NCBI GenBank assembly: GCA_023412455.1 | Contig: JAEYNQ010000201.1 | Span: forward strand, 1-7,599 | DNA from: Bacillota bacterium | GTDB lineage: Bacteria > Bacillota > Clostridia > Lachnospirales > Cellulosilyticaceae | Reading direction: 5' to 3' | DNA: 7,599 nt | Shown: positions 1 through 6,393 of the stretch, in pieces | Numbering within the stretch: position 1 is the stretch's first letter | How the letters are laid out: each line of letters begins with the position of its first letter | Position numbers and translations under genes: made by a program | The notes under the pieces: model-generated | Told to the model about the DNA's origin: nothing | The model's input: only the letters and a program-made list of their open reading frames with translations | The model's database searches: none

Positions 1-2
1 CG

Positions 3-116
3 TTTCTTTGCTTTGATAACAAAACTTTTAATGGTGTAGGCAATCTTAATGTATTTAAATTATGCGTAGGGGCAAGATGGTTAGATGATATTGTAAGAAT
101 CAATTCTATCAAGTAA
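3..116 (+). other. Open reading-frame tail entering from the left edge (unrecognised)
   Basis: This frame is open from the left edge for 37 codons and stops at TAA 114-116, one base before the ATG at 118. It would encode a C-terminal tail containing KTFNGVGNLNVFKLC and ending RWLDDIVRINSIK. I do not recognise the family. The close packing against the next frame looks like a gene end, but 37 codons can stay open by chance. The other two frames of this stretch are full of stops. Confidence 0.22.
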
Positions 117-117
117 A

Positions 118-621
118 ATGAGATTTAAATTAGAATTTAAGGAAGATAACTACATAGACGAGCTACTAAGTAAATAGAACGAAATTAGTTATGAGAAACT
201 GGATATAGATGACATATGGGGCAGATGATATTGCTTAAATAGTAAGGACATACTATCTTCTCTTAATACTGAAAGTGCTGAAGCTTTCAATATTGTGTTA
301 AATGGTGAGATTGTTGGTGGGGTATGTGTACAGATTGATAAAGCTACAGGCCGCAATTCTTTGGATTTGTTGTTTGTTAATCCTGAAGCTCATAGTAAAA
401 ATATTGGCTGTACTGTTTGGAAGATGATAGAAGAAAAGTATCCTGATACAAAGATTTGGGAAACGCATACACCGTATTTTGAAACTAGAAACATTCACTT
501 CTACGTCAATAAATGTGGATTTTACATTGTTGAGTTTTATAATCCAAAACATCCTGACCCTCATCAGGTAAATACACCAGGAGGGGAATTATTCTTTAGA
601 TTTGAAAAACGAATGAAATAA
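118..621 (+). pseudogene. GNAT-family N-acetyltransferase, broken by two in-frame stops
   Basis: GNAT enzymes transfer an acyl group from acyl-CoA to an amine; this copy is probably dead. One frame runs from ATG 118 to TAA 619-621, about 167 codons, which suits the family. It is interrupted by TAG 175-177 and TGA 226-228. The intact C-terminal part can be read from GTG 295 as 108 residues. It shows the GNAT core: a beta strand NGEIVGGVCV, then LDLLFVNPEAHSKNIG, where the acyl-CoA-binding Q/RxxGxG/A loop is degenerate (SKNIGC). WETHTPYFETRNIHFYVNKCGF follows, with the conserved N-x-x-FY-x-x-x-GF end. Neither ATG 118 nor GTG 295 has a convincing ribosome binding site, and starting at 295 would remove the first strands of the fold. 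The family is clear for the C-terminal part. That codons 118-294 belong to the same gene is inferred from the shared frame and total length. Confidence 0.62.
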
Positions 622-647
622 ACAAATTGAGATTTAAAAATAACTAA

Positions 648-685
648 TCTTAGAGGACTAAAAGTGATATGCTCTAAGAATTTTT
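648..685 (+). terminator. Weak hairpin with U-tract after the acetyltransferase
   Basis: An 8-bp perfect stem (TCTTAGAG 648-655 with CTCTAAGA 672-679) encloses a 16-base loop and is followed by ATTTTT at 680-685. It lies 26 bases past the stop of the acetyltransferase relic. The long loop and AT-rich stem make it a weak terminator at best. Confidence 0.4.
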
Positions 686-703
686 GGAATATATTGACAT
701 TTA

Positions 704-748
704 TTGAGCGGTTACTTAATATTTTATTAAGCAACTGCTCAATTTTAT
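704..748 (+). terminator. Strong intrinsic terminator with 17-bp stem
   Basis: The left arm 704-720 pairs with the right arm 726-742 over 17 positions, with one G-U wobble and one A-C mismatch, around the loop ATTTT. TTTTAT follows at 743-748. The outer part TTGAGC/GCTCAA is perfect. It isolates the acetyltransferase relic from the regulator remnant that starts 41 bases further on. Confidence 0.75.
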
Positions 749-789
749 ATTAGAACTATCCTATTATAGATTCAAGAAAGGAATGAGGC

Positions 790-1051
790 ATGAATAAAAA
801 AGAGCAACAATCTGAGAGATGCTAGAGGTACACGATATTGTAACACAAAGCATTCCTCTTATTAGAGAGGGGCAAAAAGAAGGGACTATTAGAGAGGGTA
901 ACCCAGAGCTTTAGCTGTTACATTTTATTGTTGCATTCAAGGAATTGCTCAGGTAATAGCTGCAAAGCCTGAGACCATTTTGCCAGAGAAAGAGTGGATT
1001 TTATCTATCATTAAAAATAAAATTTATAATGAGGTGGAGGAGATTAGATGA
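790..1051 (+). pseudogene. TetR-family regulator remnant (internal deletion and frameshift)
   Basis: TetR-family proteins are dimeric repressors of about 190-200 residues with an N-terminal helix-turn-helix. Here only the two ends remain. ATG 790, after an AAAGGAATGAGG ribosome binding site, gives MNKKEQQSER, a typical TetR beginning, then meets TAG 823-825. From 840, in another frame, the sequence reads VTQSIPLIREGQKEG and then TIREGNPE, the familiar TetR C-terminal helix pattern. A missing base near 906-908 shifts the frame again. From GCT 908 it reads ALAVTFYCCIQGIAQVIAAK and continues to KNKIYNEVEEIR, stopping at TGA 1049-1051. Roughly 110 residues, including all the DNA-binding motif, are absent between about 820 and 840. 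The stop overlaps the protease start as ATGA, so the pair was probably once a translationally coupled operon. The family call rests on recognised sequence style and is fairly but not completely secure. Confidence 0.66.
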
Positions 1052-1872
1052 AAAAAAAGGAGAAAGTCATTTTAGTTATTTTTATTCTTGTAACATTAGG
1101 AGCTGGCTTCCTAGGGGTATTAGTGGATCAGGTTCTTACAGAGCAACCAGAAGGGAGTTCACTTGGTATGTTAGTGTGGCTTGTACTACCCCTTATGACA
1201 GGACTTATAGGAAGAGGCGTTTTAAAGGAGTGGGAGAGCCTTGGAATAAAATTAAAGTTTAAGAAAAATATGAGGTGGCTGGGCATTTCGTTATTGGCTT
1301 TTCCCATAATTACCTTAATCTGCATTCTCTTTGCAATGTGTTTTAGAGGCATTTATTTTGAGAAAGTCGCAGTAGCTACTTTGCCTGGACTTTTTTTGGG
1401 AGCAGTCATCGGAAGTGGTATCAAGAATATTTTTGAAGAATTCTCTTGGAGGGGAAATCTGGTTCCCTTTCTTGAAAAGATAGGAATGAATGATTTTGTA
1501 CTTTACCTAGTAAGTGGCTTTATTTGGGGAGGCTGGCATGTGGCCTACTATCTGTTTTTCTTGGAGGATAGTTATTTTGTAGATATCACTAGGCCTCAGA
1601 TGGTAATCACGGGTATTGTTATTATGATTTTATGGTCACCACTTTTTGTAGAACTCTATCGCCTCACACATTCTGTGTGGCCCTGTGTTATTTTACATAC
1701 TATGGAGGATGTGATTCCAACCCTATTATTTACAACGACGCAGATGGTGAAGTTAGATAAGGGATTGGATTTTATGCTCAATCCTACTTCTGGAGTGGTA
1801 CCTATCCTATTAACACTTGGCTTAGGATTATGGCTTCGAAAAAAAAGATGTGAAAAAGCTTATTATGGATAA
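1048..1872 (+). CDS. CPBP-family intramembrane metalloprotease homologue
   Basis: CPBP (CaaX protease and bacteriocin-processing, also called Abi) proteins are membrane glutamic proteases related to Rce1. In Firmicutes they often act in bacteriocin self-immunity or peptide processing. This 274-residue protein is very hydrophobic, with about seven or eight membrane segments (near residues 7-28, 40-58, 78-99, 108-126, 150-170, 186-204 and 247-264). Motif 1 is E130-E131-F-S-W-R135, motif 2 is F158 followed by H164 in FIWGGWH, and motif 3 is H217-T-M-E-D221. The usual last residue of motif 3 is Asn; Asp here is a mild departure. The start is ATG 1048, with GGAGG at 1036-1040 seven bases upstream. 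Start and upstream stop overlap as ATGA, so the gene follows the ruined TetR gene directly. It ends before a clear terminator. The substrate is unknown and no bacteriocin gene is visible nearby. Confidence 0.93.
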   Translation: MKKKEKVILVIFILVTLGAGFLGVLVDQVLTEQPEGSSLGMLVWLVLPLMTGLIGRGVLKEWESLGIKLKFKKNMRWLGISLLAFPIITLICILFAMCFRGIYFEKVAVATLPGLFLGAVIGSGIKNIFEEFSWRGNLVPFLEKIGMNDFVLYLVSGFIWGGWHVAYYLFFLEDSYFVDITRPQMVITGIVIMILWSPLFVELYRLTHSVWPCVILHTMEDVIPTLLFTTTQMVKLDKGLDFMLNPTSGVVPILLTLGLGLWLRKKRCEKAYYG

Positions 1873-1892
1873 GGGAATGATTTATTCTAAAT

Positions 1893-1927
1893 GACAGGTA
1901 ATGTATAAGATTACTTGTCGTTTTTTT
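1893..1927 (+). terminator. Intrinsic terminator after the CPBP gene
   Basis: A 10-bp stem (GACAGGTAAT 1893-1902 with ATTACTTGTC 1910-1919, one G-U pair) has a 7-base loop and is followed by G and seven T at 1921-1927. It sits 20 bases after the CPBP stop codon. The reverse direction lacks a T-run, so it acts on + strand transcription. Confidence 0.9.
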
Positions 1928-1929
1928 AG

Positions 1930-2046
1930 CTATAAGAAGCGTAAATCCATCAAATTTAATTTTCGGTCTGTTATTGCTCTGTCCATAGAGTCGGAATTAT
2001 CTATAACATAGGTAATGGTTGAAATAACTAAGCTTAGGTGATAATA
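1930..2046 (-). other. Minus-strand orphan reading frame, possible gene relic
   Basis: Read on the minus strand, this interval is open for 38 codons and ends in TAG (1932-1930). The peptide contains ITYVIDNSDSMDRAITDRK and ends LNLMDLRFL. Its composition (D, R, S and hydrophobics in helix-like spacing) looks more like protein than random AT-rich DNA. The only internal Met starts have no ribosome binding site, and a stop closes the frame just upstream. I do not recognise the family. It may be the 3' end of a deleted gene, or chance. Confidence 0.2.
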
Positions 2047-2054
2047 TTAATTAA

Positions 2055-2165
2055 AATGAATATTTAGAAAATAAAGAAATAAATTGTGATACATATTTGA
2101 AGAAAGTAGATAGGTCTCTAGTGGAATGGGTGAATTGGTGGTTATATGAAAAGGAGTGGGAGTAA
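2055..2165 (+). other. Orphan frame abutting the 227-aa gene, possible C-terminal relic
   Basis: After TAA 2052-2054 a frame stays open for 36 codons and stops at TAA 2163-2165, directly before the next ATG at 2166. It reads NEYLENKEINCDTYLKK and then VDRSLVEWVNWWLYEKEWE, an acidic, Trp-rich tail that looks protein-like. It has no ATG. An ATG at 2056 is one base out of frame and meets a stop after two codons, so a frameshift just after the start is possible. Whether this is a decayed small gene or the end of a lost longer one cannot be told. Confidence 0.27.
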
Positions 2166-2849
2166 ATGATCCATATTAAGTTTGAGGATGGGAAATTTTT
2201 AGTAAAGGGAACTTTTAATTTAGGTGTAGTTGGAATCTTTGAAAACACAGATTATGATGGGAATGATATTAGAGTTTCAAAGGAACTAGATGAAATCTTA
2301 GAGGAACTAGCAGATGATGATTCATATTCTTGGGGGATGGCATTTGAATCATTAAAGAAGGTACCAAAAGACGGTGAAGCCATTGCAGCCTTTATGACAG
2401 AGTATTATAACAAAAGAGAACAAGGGATTAATATTCAGCAATTTAACGGGAATTTTTGGCTTAAGGTTTTTGATATGATTATGAGCACCTACTATCCATT
2501 ATGTGATATAGAAGGTGCCATCTTGGAAGCTTATGAGGGAGAAATAGACAACAATAAATTGGAGAGCATTTACAAAGCCGCTGAAGAGGAGATGAGGAGC
2601 TTAGAAAGTTATGATGGTTTGCCTAATGATGGAAGTATTCTAAAGCCAGATATAGAAAAGAAATTAAGAGAACTCTTTCCTTTCTTTAATTTTGACGGTT
2701 TAGCTAAGACAATGATTAGAGAAGGTCTAAACTTTAATGGCAAGAAGATTTCCTTCCAATGCTCAGATGGGTGGGGTTATCATTTGCTTAGTTCGGCTTA
2801 TGATGCTTTAGATGAGAAAGGTAAATTTATGGATTGGCATAATTTTTAG
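2166..2849 (+). CDS. Hypothetical acidic cytoplasmic protein, 227 aa
   Basis: I do not recognise this family. The start ATG 2166 is well supported by AAGGAG at 2151-2156, nine bases upstream. The protein is rich in Asp and Glu, with no signal peptide or membrane segment, so it should be soluble and cytoplasmic. It opens with a beta-type stretch (IHIKFEDGKFLVKG, then FNLGVVGIFENTDYDGND). Helical, strongly acidic sequence follows, including SKELDEILEELADDD at about residues 38-52. A second helical region covers about residues 115-150, and the end is aromatic (CSDGWGYHLLSSAYDALDEK, near residues 198-217). No catalytic or metal-binding signature stands out. Small acidic single-gene proteins of this kind include immunity proteins and stress proteins, but nothing here proves either. 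It lies 56 bases before the glycosidase with no terminator between them, so the two may be co-transcribed. Confidence 0.85.
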   Translation: MIHIKFEDGKFLVKGTFNLGVVGIFENTDYDGNDIRVSKELDEILEELADDDSYSWGMAFESLKKVPKDGEAIAAFMTEYYNKREQGINIQQFNGNFWLKVFDMIMSTYYPLCDIEGAILEAYEGEIDNNKLESIYKAAEEEMRSLESYDGLPNDGSILKPDIEKKLRELFPFFNFDGLAKTMIREGLNFNGKKISFQCSDGWGYHLLSSAYDALDEKGKFMDWHNF

Positions 2850-2905
2850 CTATAGGCTTTTAATGAATAACATGATTATTACCTAGAGGCGGGAGAGATT
2901 AAAGA

Positions 2906-5041
2906 ATGGAGCACAACAAAGTAGAACAATTACTAAAGAATATGACACTTGAAGAAAAAGTCGCACAAATGATGCAGATTCCTTACTCTGTGGTGGGGAG
3001 GGAAAAAGCTTTAGAATGGGCCAAGAAGGGGGTTGGCTCATTTCTTCATGTATTGGGGGATGATGCCAGGGAATTGCAGAAGGTGGCCATAGGATCAGGG
3101 AATGGGATACCTGTTCTATTTGGAATTGATGCGATACATGGACACTGCCTGAATGAGCACGCCACTATTTTTCCTTCGCAGCTTGCTATGGCTTGTAGCT
3201 GGAATAGGGAAATCATAAAGAAGATGGGCAGGATTACAGCCAAAGAAGTAGCAGCTGATGGCTTACATTGGACTTTTTCACCAGAACTCTGCCTGGCTAG
3301 AGATACCAGGTGGGGAAGAGTGAATGAGACCTTTGGTGAAGACCCTTATCTTGTAGGTGAGCTAGGGGCTGCCATTATTGAGGGCTATCAAGGAGAAGGC
3401 ATTGAGAAACCTGATAGCATACTCGCTTGTGCCAAGCATTATATAGGTTATGGAGAGGCAGTAGGGGCAAGAGATGCCTATGATACCCAGATGACCTATA
3501 GAAAAATGAAAGATGTCTTTTTACCACCCTTCAAAAAAGCAATTGAGGCAAAATGTGCCACGGTTATGACAGCTTATGGCTCTATTGATGGGGAGCCTTT
3601 TACTACGAGTAAAAAAGCACTTAAGGATATACTTCGAGATGAACTGGGCTTTGAAGGGTTTGTGGTCACAGACTGGGATAATGTGAATAGCCTAGTAACC
3701 AATCAACACGTTGCTGCTGATGAAAGTGAAGCAGCTAAAATGACAGCTCAGGCAGGAAATGATATGATCATGAGCAGCTTAGAGTTTTATGAGGCGGCTA
3801 TTGCTCTCGTAAAAGGAGGCCAATTAGAGGAAACTGTCCTTAATGAGGCGGTTAGAAATATTCTTCGTATTAAAGAACAAATGGGTTTATTTGAACAGCC
3901 TGAAAAAGAGAGTGATCCCAAATGTATAGGTTGTAAGGAACATTTGGACTTTAATAAAGAAATGGCAAAAGAGTGTGTGGTACTATTAAAAAATAATGGT
4001 GTTCTTCCTATTGGGGAGGGTATCACTAAAATAGCTGTTATAGGACCAAATGCAGATGCTATTAAAGCCCAATATGGAGATTGGACCTATTTCTCACATC
4101 CCGATCCAAAACCAGATAAAGTTCCAGTTAGACCCTATAGTACAGTTTTAGAAGGCATGAGAGAGTACGCGGGAAAAGAAGTAGAGGTCAGTTTTAGTAA
4201 GGGCTGTAGCATCTTAGGGGATGTAGCAGATGACATACCAACTGCAAAGGTTTTAGCAGAGAAAAATGATTTAGTTGTCCTTGTGCTAGGAGATGAAATT
4301 TCACAAGTTGGAGAATTTAAAGATCGAGCTAATTTGGACTTGTCAGGTCAGCAGTTAGAACTTTTCCGAGAACTTAAAAAAACAGGAAAGAAGCTTGTAA
4401 CAGTTCTTGTTGCTTCAAAACCACTTTGCTTAGAAGAGGTGGCTAAAGGCTCAGATGCCTTTGTTACAGCCTTTAATGGGGGGATGTTTGGAGGAAATGC
4501 TGTAGCAGAAATCTTATGGGGTATCCGTAATCCATCAGGTAAATTGCCTATTTCATTCCCAAGACATAGCGGACAGCTGCCCGTTTACTACAATTATCTG
4601 TCAGGCTGGCATGGTGGTAAATACATGGATTTAGAAGAAACCCCCTTATTTGCTTTTGGACAAGGCTTATCTTACACCACCTTTGAGTATGGTCCCATGC
4701 AAGTGACAGAAGCTAACTTAGAAGTAAGCGTAGAGGTAGCTAATACTGGTAAATGGGATGGCTATGAGATTGTTCAGCTTTATTTTAATGATAAGGTGAG
4801 CTCCGTAATGACACCTATTAAACAGCTTATTCGTTTTGAAAAAGTATTTATTCCAGCAGGCCAAAAGAGAAGAGTTTCTTTTAAATTAAACCTTGAAGAC
4901 TTTTCATTTGTTAACCATGAAGAAAAAAGAGTCACAGAACCTGGTGAAATAGAGCTTATGCTGGGAAAAAGTTCATTAGATAGAGATTTACAGAAGGTTG
5001 TCATTAACTGTAGTGGTATGGGTATAGGGGAAGCATTCTAA
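2906..5041 (+). CDS. Family 3 glycoside hydrolase (beta-glucosidase/beta-xylosidase type), cytoplasmic
   Basis: GH3 enzymes remove single sugars from the non-reducing ends of beta-linked oligosaccharides with retention of configuration. The 711 residues form the standard three parts: a TIM barrel (about 10-325), a GH3 C-terminal alpha/beta sandwich (about 355-570) and a fibronectin-III-like domain (about 605-695). Substrate-site motifs are FGIDAIHG (D75), DTRWGRVNETFGEDP (133-147) and K177-H178. The nucleophile is predicted as D256 in VVTDWDNV. The likely acid/base is E470 in GEFKDRANLDLSGQQ, three residues before D473-R474. NPSGKLPISFPR (542-553) and GLSYTTFEYG (587-596) are hallmark segments. 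There is no signal peptide, so it should act inside the cell on imported oligosaccharides. Start ATG 2906 follows GGGAGAG. No sugar transporter or regulator gene adjoins it. Glucosidase versus xylosidase specificity cannot be settled from sequence alone. Confidence 0.97.
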   Translation: MEHNKVEQLLKNMTLEEKVAQMMQIPYSVVGREKALEWAKKGVGSFLHVLGDDARELQKVAIGSGNGIPVLFGIDAIHGHCLNEHATIFPSQLAMACSWNREIIKKMGRITAKEVAADGLHWTFSPELCLARDTRWGRVNETFGEDPYLVGELGAAIIEGYQGEGIEKPDSILACAKHYIGYGEAVGARDAYDTQMTYRKMKDVFLPPFKKAIEAKCATVMTAYGSIDGEPFTTSKKALKDILRDELGFEGFVVTDWDNVNSLVTNQHVAADESEAAKMTAQAGNDMIMSSLEFYEAAIALVKGGQLEETVLNEAVRNILRIKEQMGLFEQPEKESDPKCIGCKEHLDFNKEMAKECVVLLKNNGVLPIGEGITKIAVIGPNADAIKAQYGDWTYFSHPDPKPDKVPVRPYSTVLEGMREYAGKEVEVSFSKGCSILGDVADDIPTAKVLAEKNDLVVLVLGDEISQVGEFKDRANLDLSGQQLELFRELKKTGKKLVTVLVASKPLCLEEVAKGSDAFVTAFNGGMFGGNAVAEILWGIRNPSGKLPISFPRHSGQLPVYYNYLSGWHGGKYMDLEETPLFAFGQGLSYTTFEYGPMQVTEANLEVSVEVANTGKWDGYEIVQLYFNDKVSSVMTPIKQLIRFEKVFIPAGQKRRVSFKLNLEDFSFVNHEEKRVTEPGEIELMLGKSSLDRDLQKVVINCSGMGIGEAF

Positions 5042-5065
5042 CTCTGGATGAACATTTTAGAGTAA

Positions 5066-5084
5066 TAGGCTTAAGATAAGCCTA
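5066..5084. repeat. Perfect 8-bp inverted repeat after the glycosidase gene
   Basis: TAGGCTTA (5066-5073) and TAAGCCTA (5077-5084) are exact inverted copies around the 3-base loop AGA, 24 bases past the GH3 stop. The downstream run is A-rich (AAAAAG), not T-rich, so this is not a standard intrinsic terminator for + transcription. The minus strand also lacks a T-run after it. It may stabilise the 3' end of the mRNA or bind a protein. Confidence 0.5.
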
Positions 5085-5123
5085 AAAAAGAGACACTAGT
5101 ATTTGAGAGAGGTGGCGGTAAAA

Positions 5124-5702
5124 GTGGGGAAAGCTCTTTCAGAAATGAGTTTAGAGGAATTATGGCAGTTATTCCCGATTATTTTAACAGAGCATAAAGA
5201 TTATTGGAAAGAATGGTATAGGGAAGAAGAAGAGAGATTGAGAGCAGTATTGCCATTAGATAGGATTTGCCGAATGAGTCATATTGGAAGCACCTCCATC
5301 CCGCATATATGGGCAAAACCTACGATTGATATTCTTATAGAGGTAAAACGGGGAGGGAGCTACCAAGCCATAAAAGAAATAATCCTTCAACAGGGCTATA
5401 CTTGTATGAGTGAGGAGACAAATAGGATTTCCTTTAATAAAGGCTATACAGAAAATGGGTTTGCTGAAAAGGTTTATCACTTGCATTTAAGGGAGAAAGG
5501 CGATCATGATGAATTGTATTTTAGAGACTATATGATAGACCATCCTCATACGGCTAAAGAATATGAAAAGCTAAAGCTAGATTTATGGAAAGAATATGAA
5601 CATAACCGAGAGGGTTATACAAATGCTAAAGCAGATTTTGTAACAAACTATACGGAGCAGGGTAAGCGGCTTTATAAGGGACGTTATGAACAAGAAAAAT
5701 AG
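5124..5702 (+). CDS. GrpB family (UPF0157) nucleotidyltransferase-fold protein
   Basis: GrpB proteins adopt a nucleotidyltransferase-like fold; their substrate is not established, although some actinobacterial homologues are fused to dephospho-CoA kinase. The signature is HIGSTSIPHIWAKPTIDIL, in which the GSTS and the later D correspond to the fold's GS...D motif. The usual Gly after IP is His here. DHDELYFRDYMIDHP and the C-terminal LKLDLWKEYEHNREGYTNAK are also typical. A start at GTG 5124 gives 192 residues beginning GKALSEMSLEELWQLFPIIL, the usual clostridial beginning, with GAGGTGG at 5109-5115 eight bases upstream. An upstream TTG at 5103 is in frame but would place that ribosome binding site inside the gene. 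The stop is TAG 5700-5702. A small membrane-type frame overlaps the last 17 bases. Confidence 0.93.
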   Translation: MGKALSEMSLEELWQLFPIILTEHKDYWKEWYREEEERLRAVLPLDRICRMSHIGSTSIPHIWAKPTIDILIEVKRGGSYQAIKEIILQQGYTCMSEETNRISFNKGYTENGFAEKVYHLHLREKGDHDELYFRDYMIDHPHTAKEYEKLKLDLWKEYEHNREGYTNAKADFVTNYTEQGKRLYKGRYEQEK

Positions 5703-5872
5703 AATTATACTCTTCATTAGTGTATTACCTCTTTTAGGAATAATAATATATCATACATAAGAAGGTTTTTGCATTGTTAAAGGGAAGAAGAGTTATAAGA
5801 AAGTATATTAGTATCTATACTGGATCTGTCATATTATTTTTGATGTGCTTAAGGTTTTGGAATATGGTATAA
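5686..5872 (+). pseudogene. Small membrane-protein frame, apparently frameshifted
   Basis: ATG 5686, five bases after AAGGG, opens a frame overlapping the GrpB end by 17 bases. It encodes 24 residues, MNKKNRIILFISVLPLLGIII and YHT, then TAA 5758-5760: a positively charged start followed by one hydrophobic helix, like a signal anchor. In the next frame an open run begins at 5747, continuing IIHKKVFALLKGRRVIRKY and then ISIYTGSVILFLMCLRFWNMV to TAA 5870-5872, which adds a basic loop and a second hydrophobic helix. Joining the two frames at the AATAATAATATAT repeat (about 5739-5750) gives a plausible two-helix protein of about 60 residues. So this is either a real 24-aa peptide or a small membrane-protein gene broken by slippage in the repeat. 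The family is unknown. The rest of the gap to 6002 holds only the cupin promoter. Confidence 0.35.
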
Positions 5873-5893
5873 ATACATAATCGAAATAATTGA

Positions 5894-5922
5894 TTGTTTA
5901 AATAGAAATGATTCATTATACA
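5894..5922 (+). promoter_or_regulatory. Likely sigma-A-type promoter for the cupin gene
   Basis: TTGTTT (5894-5899) and TATACA (5917-5922) are separated by exactly 17 bases, giving a start near 5929 and a leader of about 74 bases before ATG 6003. The match to consensus is moderate, and such pairs are common in AT-rich DNA. Confidence 0.4.
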
Positions 5923-6002
5923 AATTATTAAATAGATGATAGCATAGACCATATAAGAAATAAAGTTAAAGTATTGGAAAATGAAGAAATGGGGATGAGT
6001 TT

Positions 6003-6350
6003 ATGCTGAAAAAAGTAAATGTACAGGAAGAAGTAGATCAAGTCGAAGGATTATATATTTATAAGAAAGTAGGTTTTTTAAATGGACATATTATTAGTGT
6101 TGTTCAGGTGGCGGATCGTACATTAGATTTTCATGTACATGAAGAGTCTGATGAGCTATTTTATGTCATTGAAGGTAGTTTTCAACTTGAAACAGAAGAA
6201 GGACTAACAAGAGTGAATACGGGAGAGTTTATTATTGTACCTAAAGGTATAAAACATAGACCAGTGGTTGAAGAATTAACTAAATTTGTAATGATAGAAT
6301 TACAAGGTACTTTAAATAAGGAGAATAGTGGAGATTTATACGAAGAATAA
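6003..6350 (+). CDS. Small single-domain cupin protein
   Basis: This is a 115-residue single-domain cupin of the Cupin_2 type, a small beta barrel that usually holds one divalent metal. Cupin motif 1 reads F-H44-V-H46-EESD-E51-LFYVIEG58, supplying His, His and Glu ligands. Motif 2 reads G74-EFIIV-P80-K-G82-IK-H85, supplying the last His. The trailing Asn of motif 2 is absent, which is common. The function of such stand-alone cupins ranges from sugar isomerisation to dioxygenase or sensor roles and cannot be chosen here. ATG 6003 follows GGGGATGAG (5991-5999). There is no signal peptide, so it is cytoplasmic. It appears to be a single-gene unit with its own promoter and no clear terminator immediately after it. 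Confidence 0.93.
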   Translation: MLKKVNVQEEVDQVEGLYIYKKVGFLNGHIISVVQVADRTLDFHVHEESDELFYVIEGSFQLETEEGLTRVNTGEFIIVPKGIKHRPVVEELTKFVMIELQGTLNKENSGDLYEE

Positions 6351-6369
6351 AAATTACTTGAGCTATATA

Positions 6370-6378
6370 TGTTATAAT
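6370..6378 (+). promoter_or_regulatory. Extended -10 promoter element upstream of the peptide/MATE leader
   Basis: TGTTATAAT is a perfect extended -10 (TG-n-TATAAT). There is no good -35 at 17 bases, which extended -10 promoters can tolerate. The start would fall near 6385, at the very strong GGAGGAGG (6384-6391). If used, it would produce a leader of about 280 bases that includes the peptide frame and both hairpins before the MATE gene. Confidence 0.35.
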
Positions 6379-6393
6379 ATCTTGGAGGAGGAC

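Noticed and set aside
175..228. In-frame TGA and TAG in the acetyltransferase could mean an alternative genetic code.
   Set aside because: The intact genes here use TGG for Trp and contain no internal TGA. TAG would also need to be recoded, yet it serves as a normal stop for several genes. Gene decay is simpler.
1029..1262. Overlapping + strand frame of 77 codons at the start of the CPBP gene.
   Set aside because: It overlaps the convincing CPBP frame, has no ribosome binding site and has a low-quality composition.
1923..2854. A 12-base exact repeat TTTTTAGCTATA at 1923-1934 and 2843-2854, possibly recombination ends.
   Set aside because: It is short and AT-rich. One copy spans a terminator T-run and the other a stop codon, so chance is a sufficient explanation.
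2861..2881. An AATAA-CATGA-TTATT inverted repeat before the GH3 gene, considered as a cre or sugar-repressor operator.
   Set aside because: It does not match the cre consensus, lacking the central CG, and the arms are only 5 bp of A/T.
3046..5004. Several minus-strand frames of 65-79 codons inside the glycosidase gene.
   Set aside because: They are antisense shadows of a well-conserved coding sequence with no independent start signals or recognisable domains.
5703..6002. Looked for a riboswitch or small RNA in the GrpB-cupin gap.
   Set aside because: Only the broken membrane frame and a plausible cupin promoter were seen; short AT hairpins such as AGTATA/TATACT near 5804-5823 have no T-run or conserved core.
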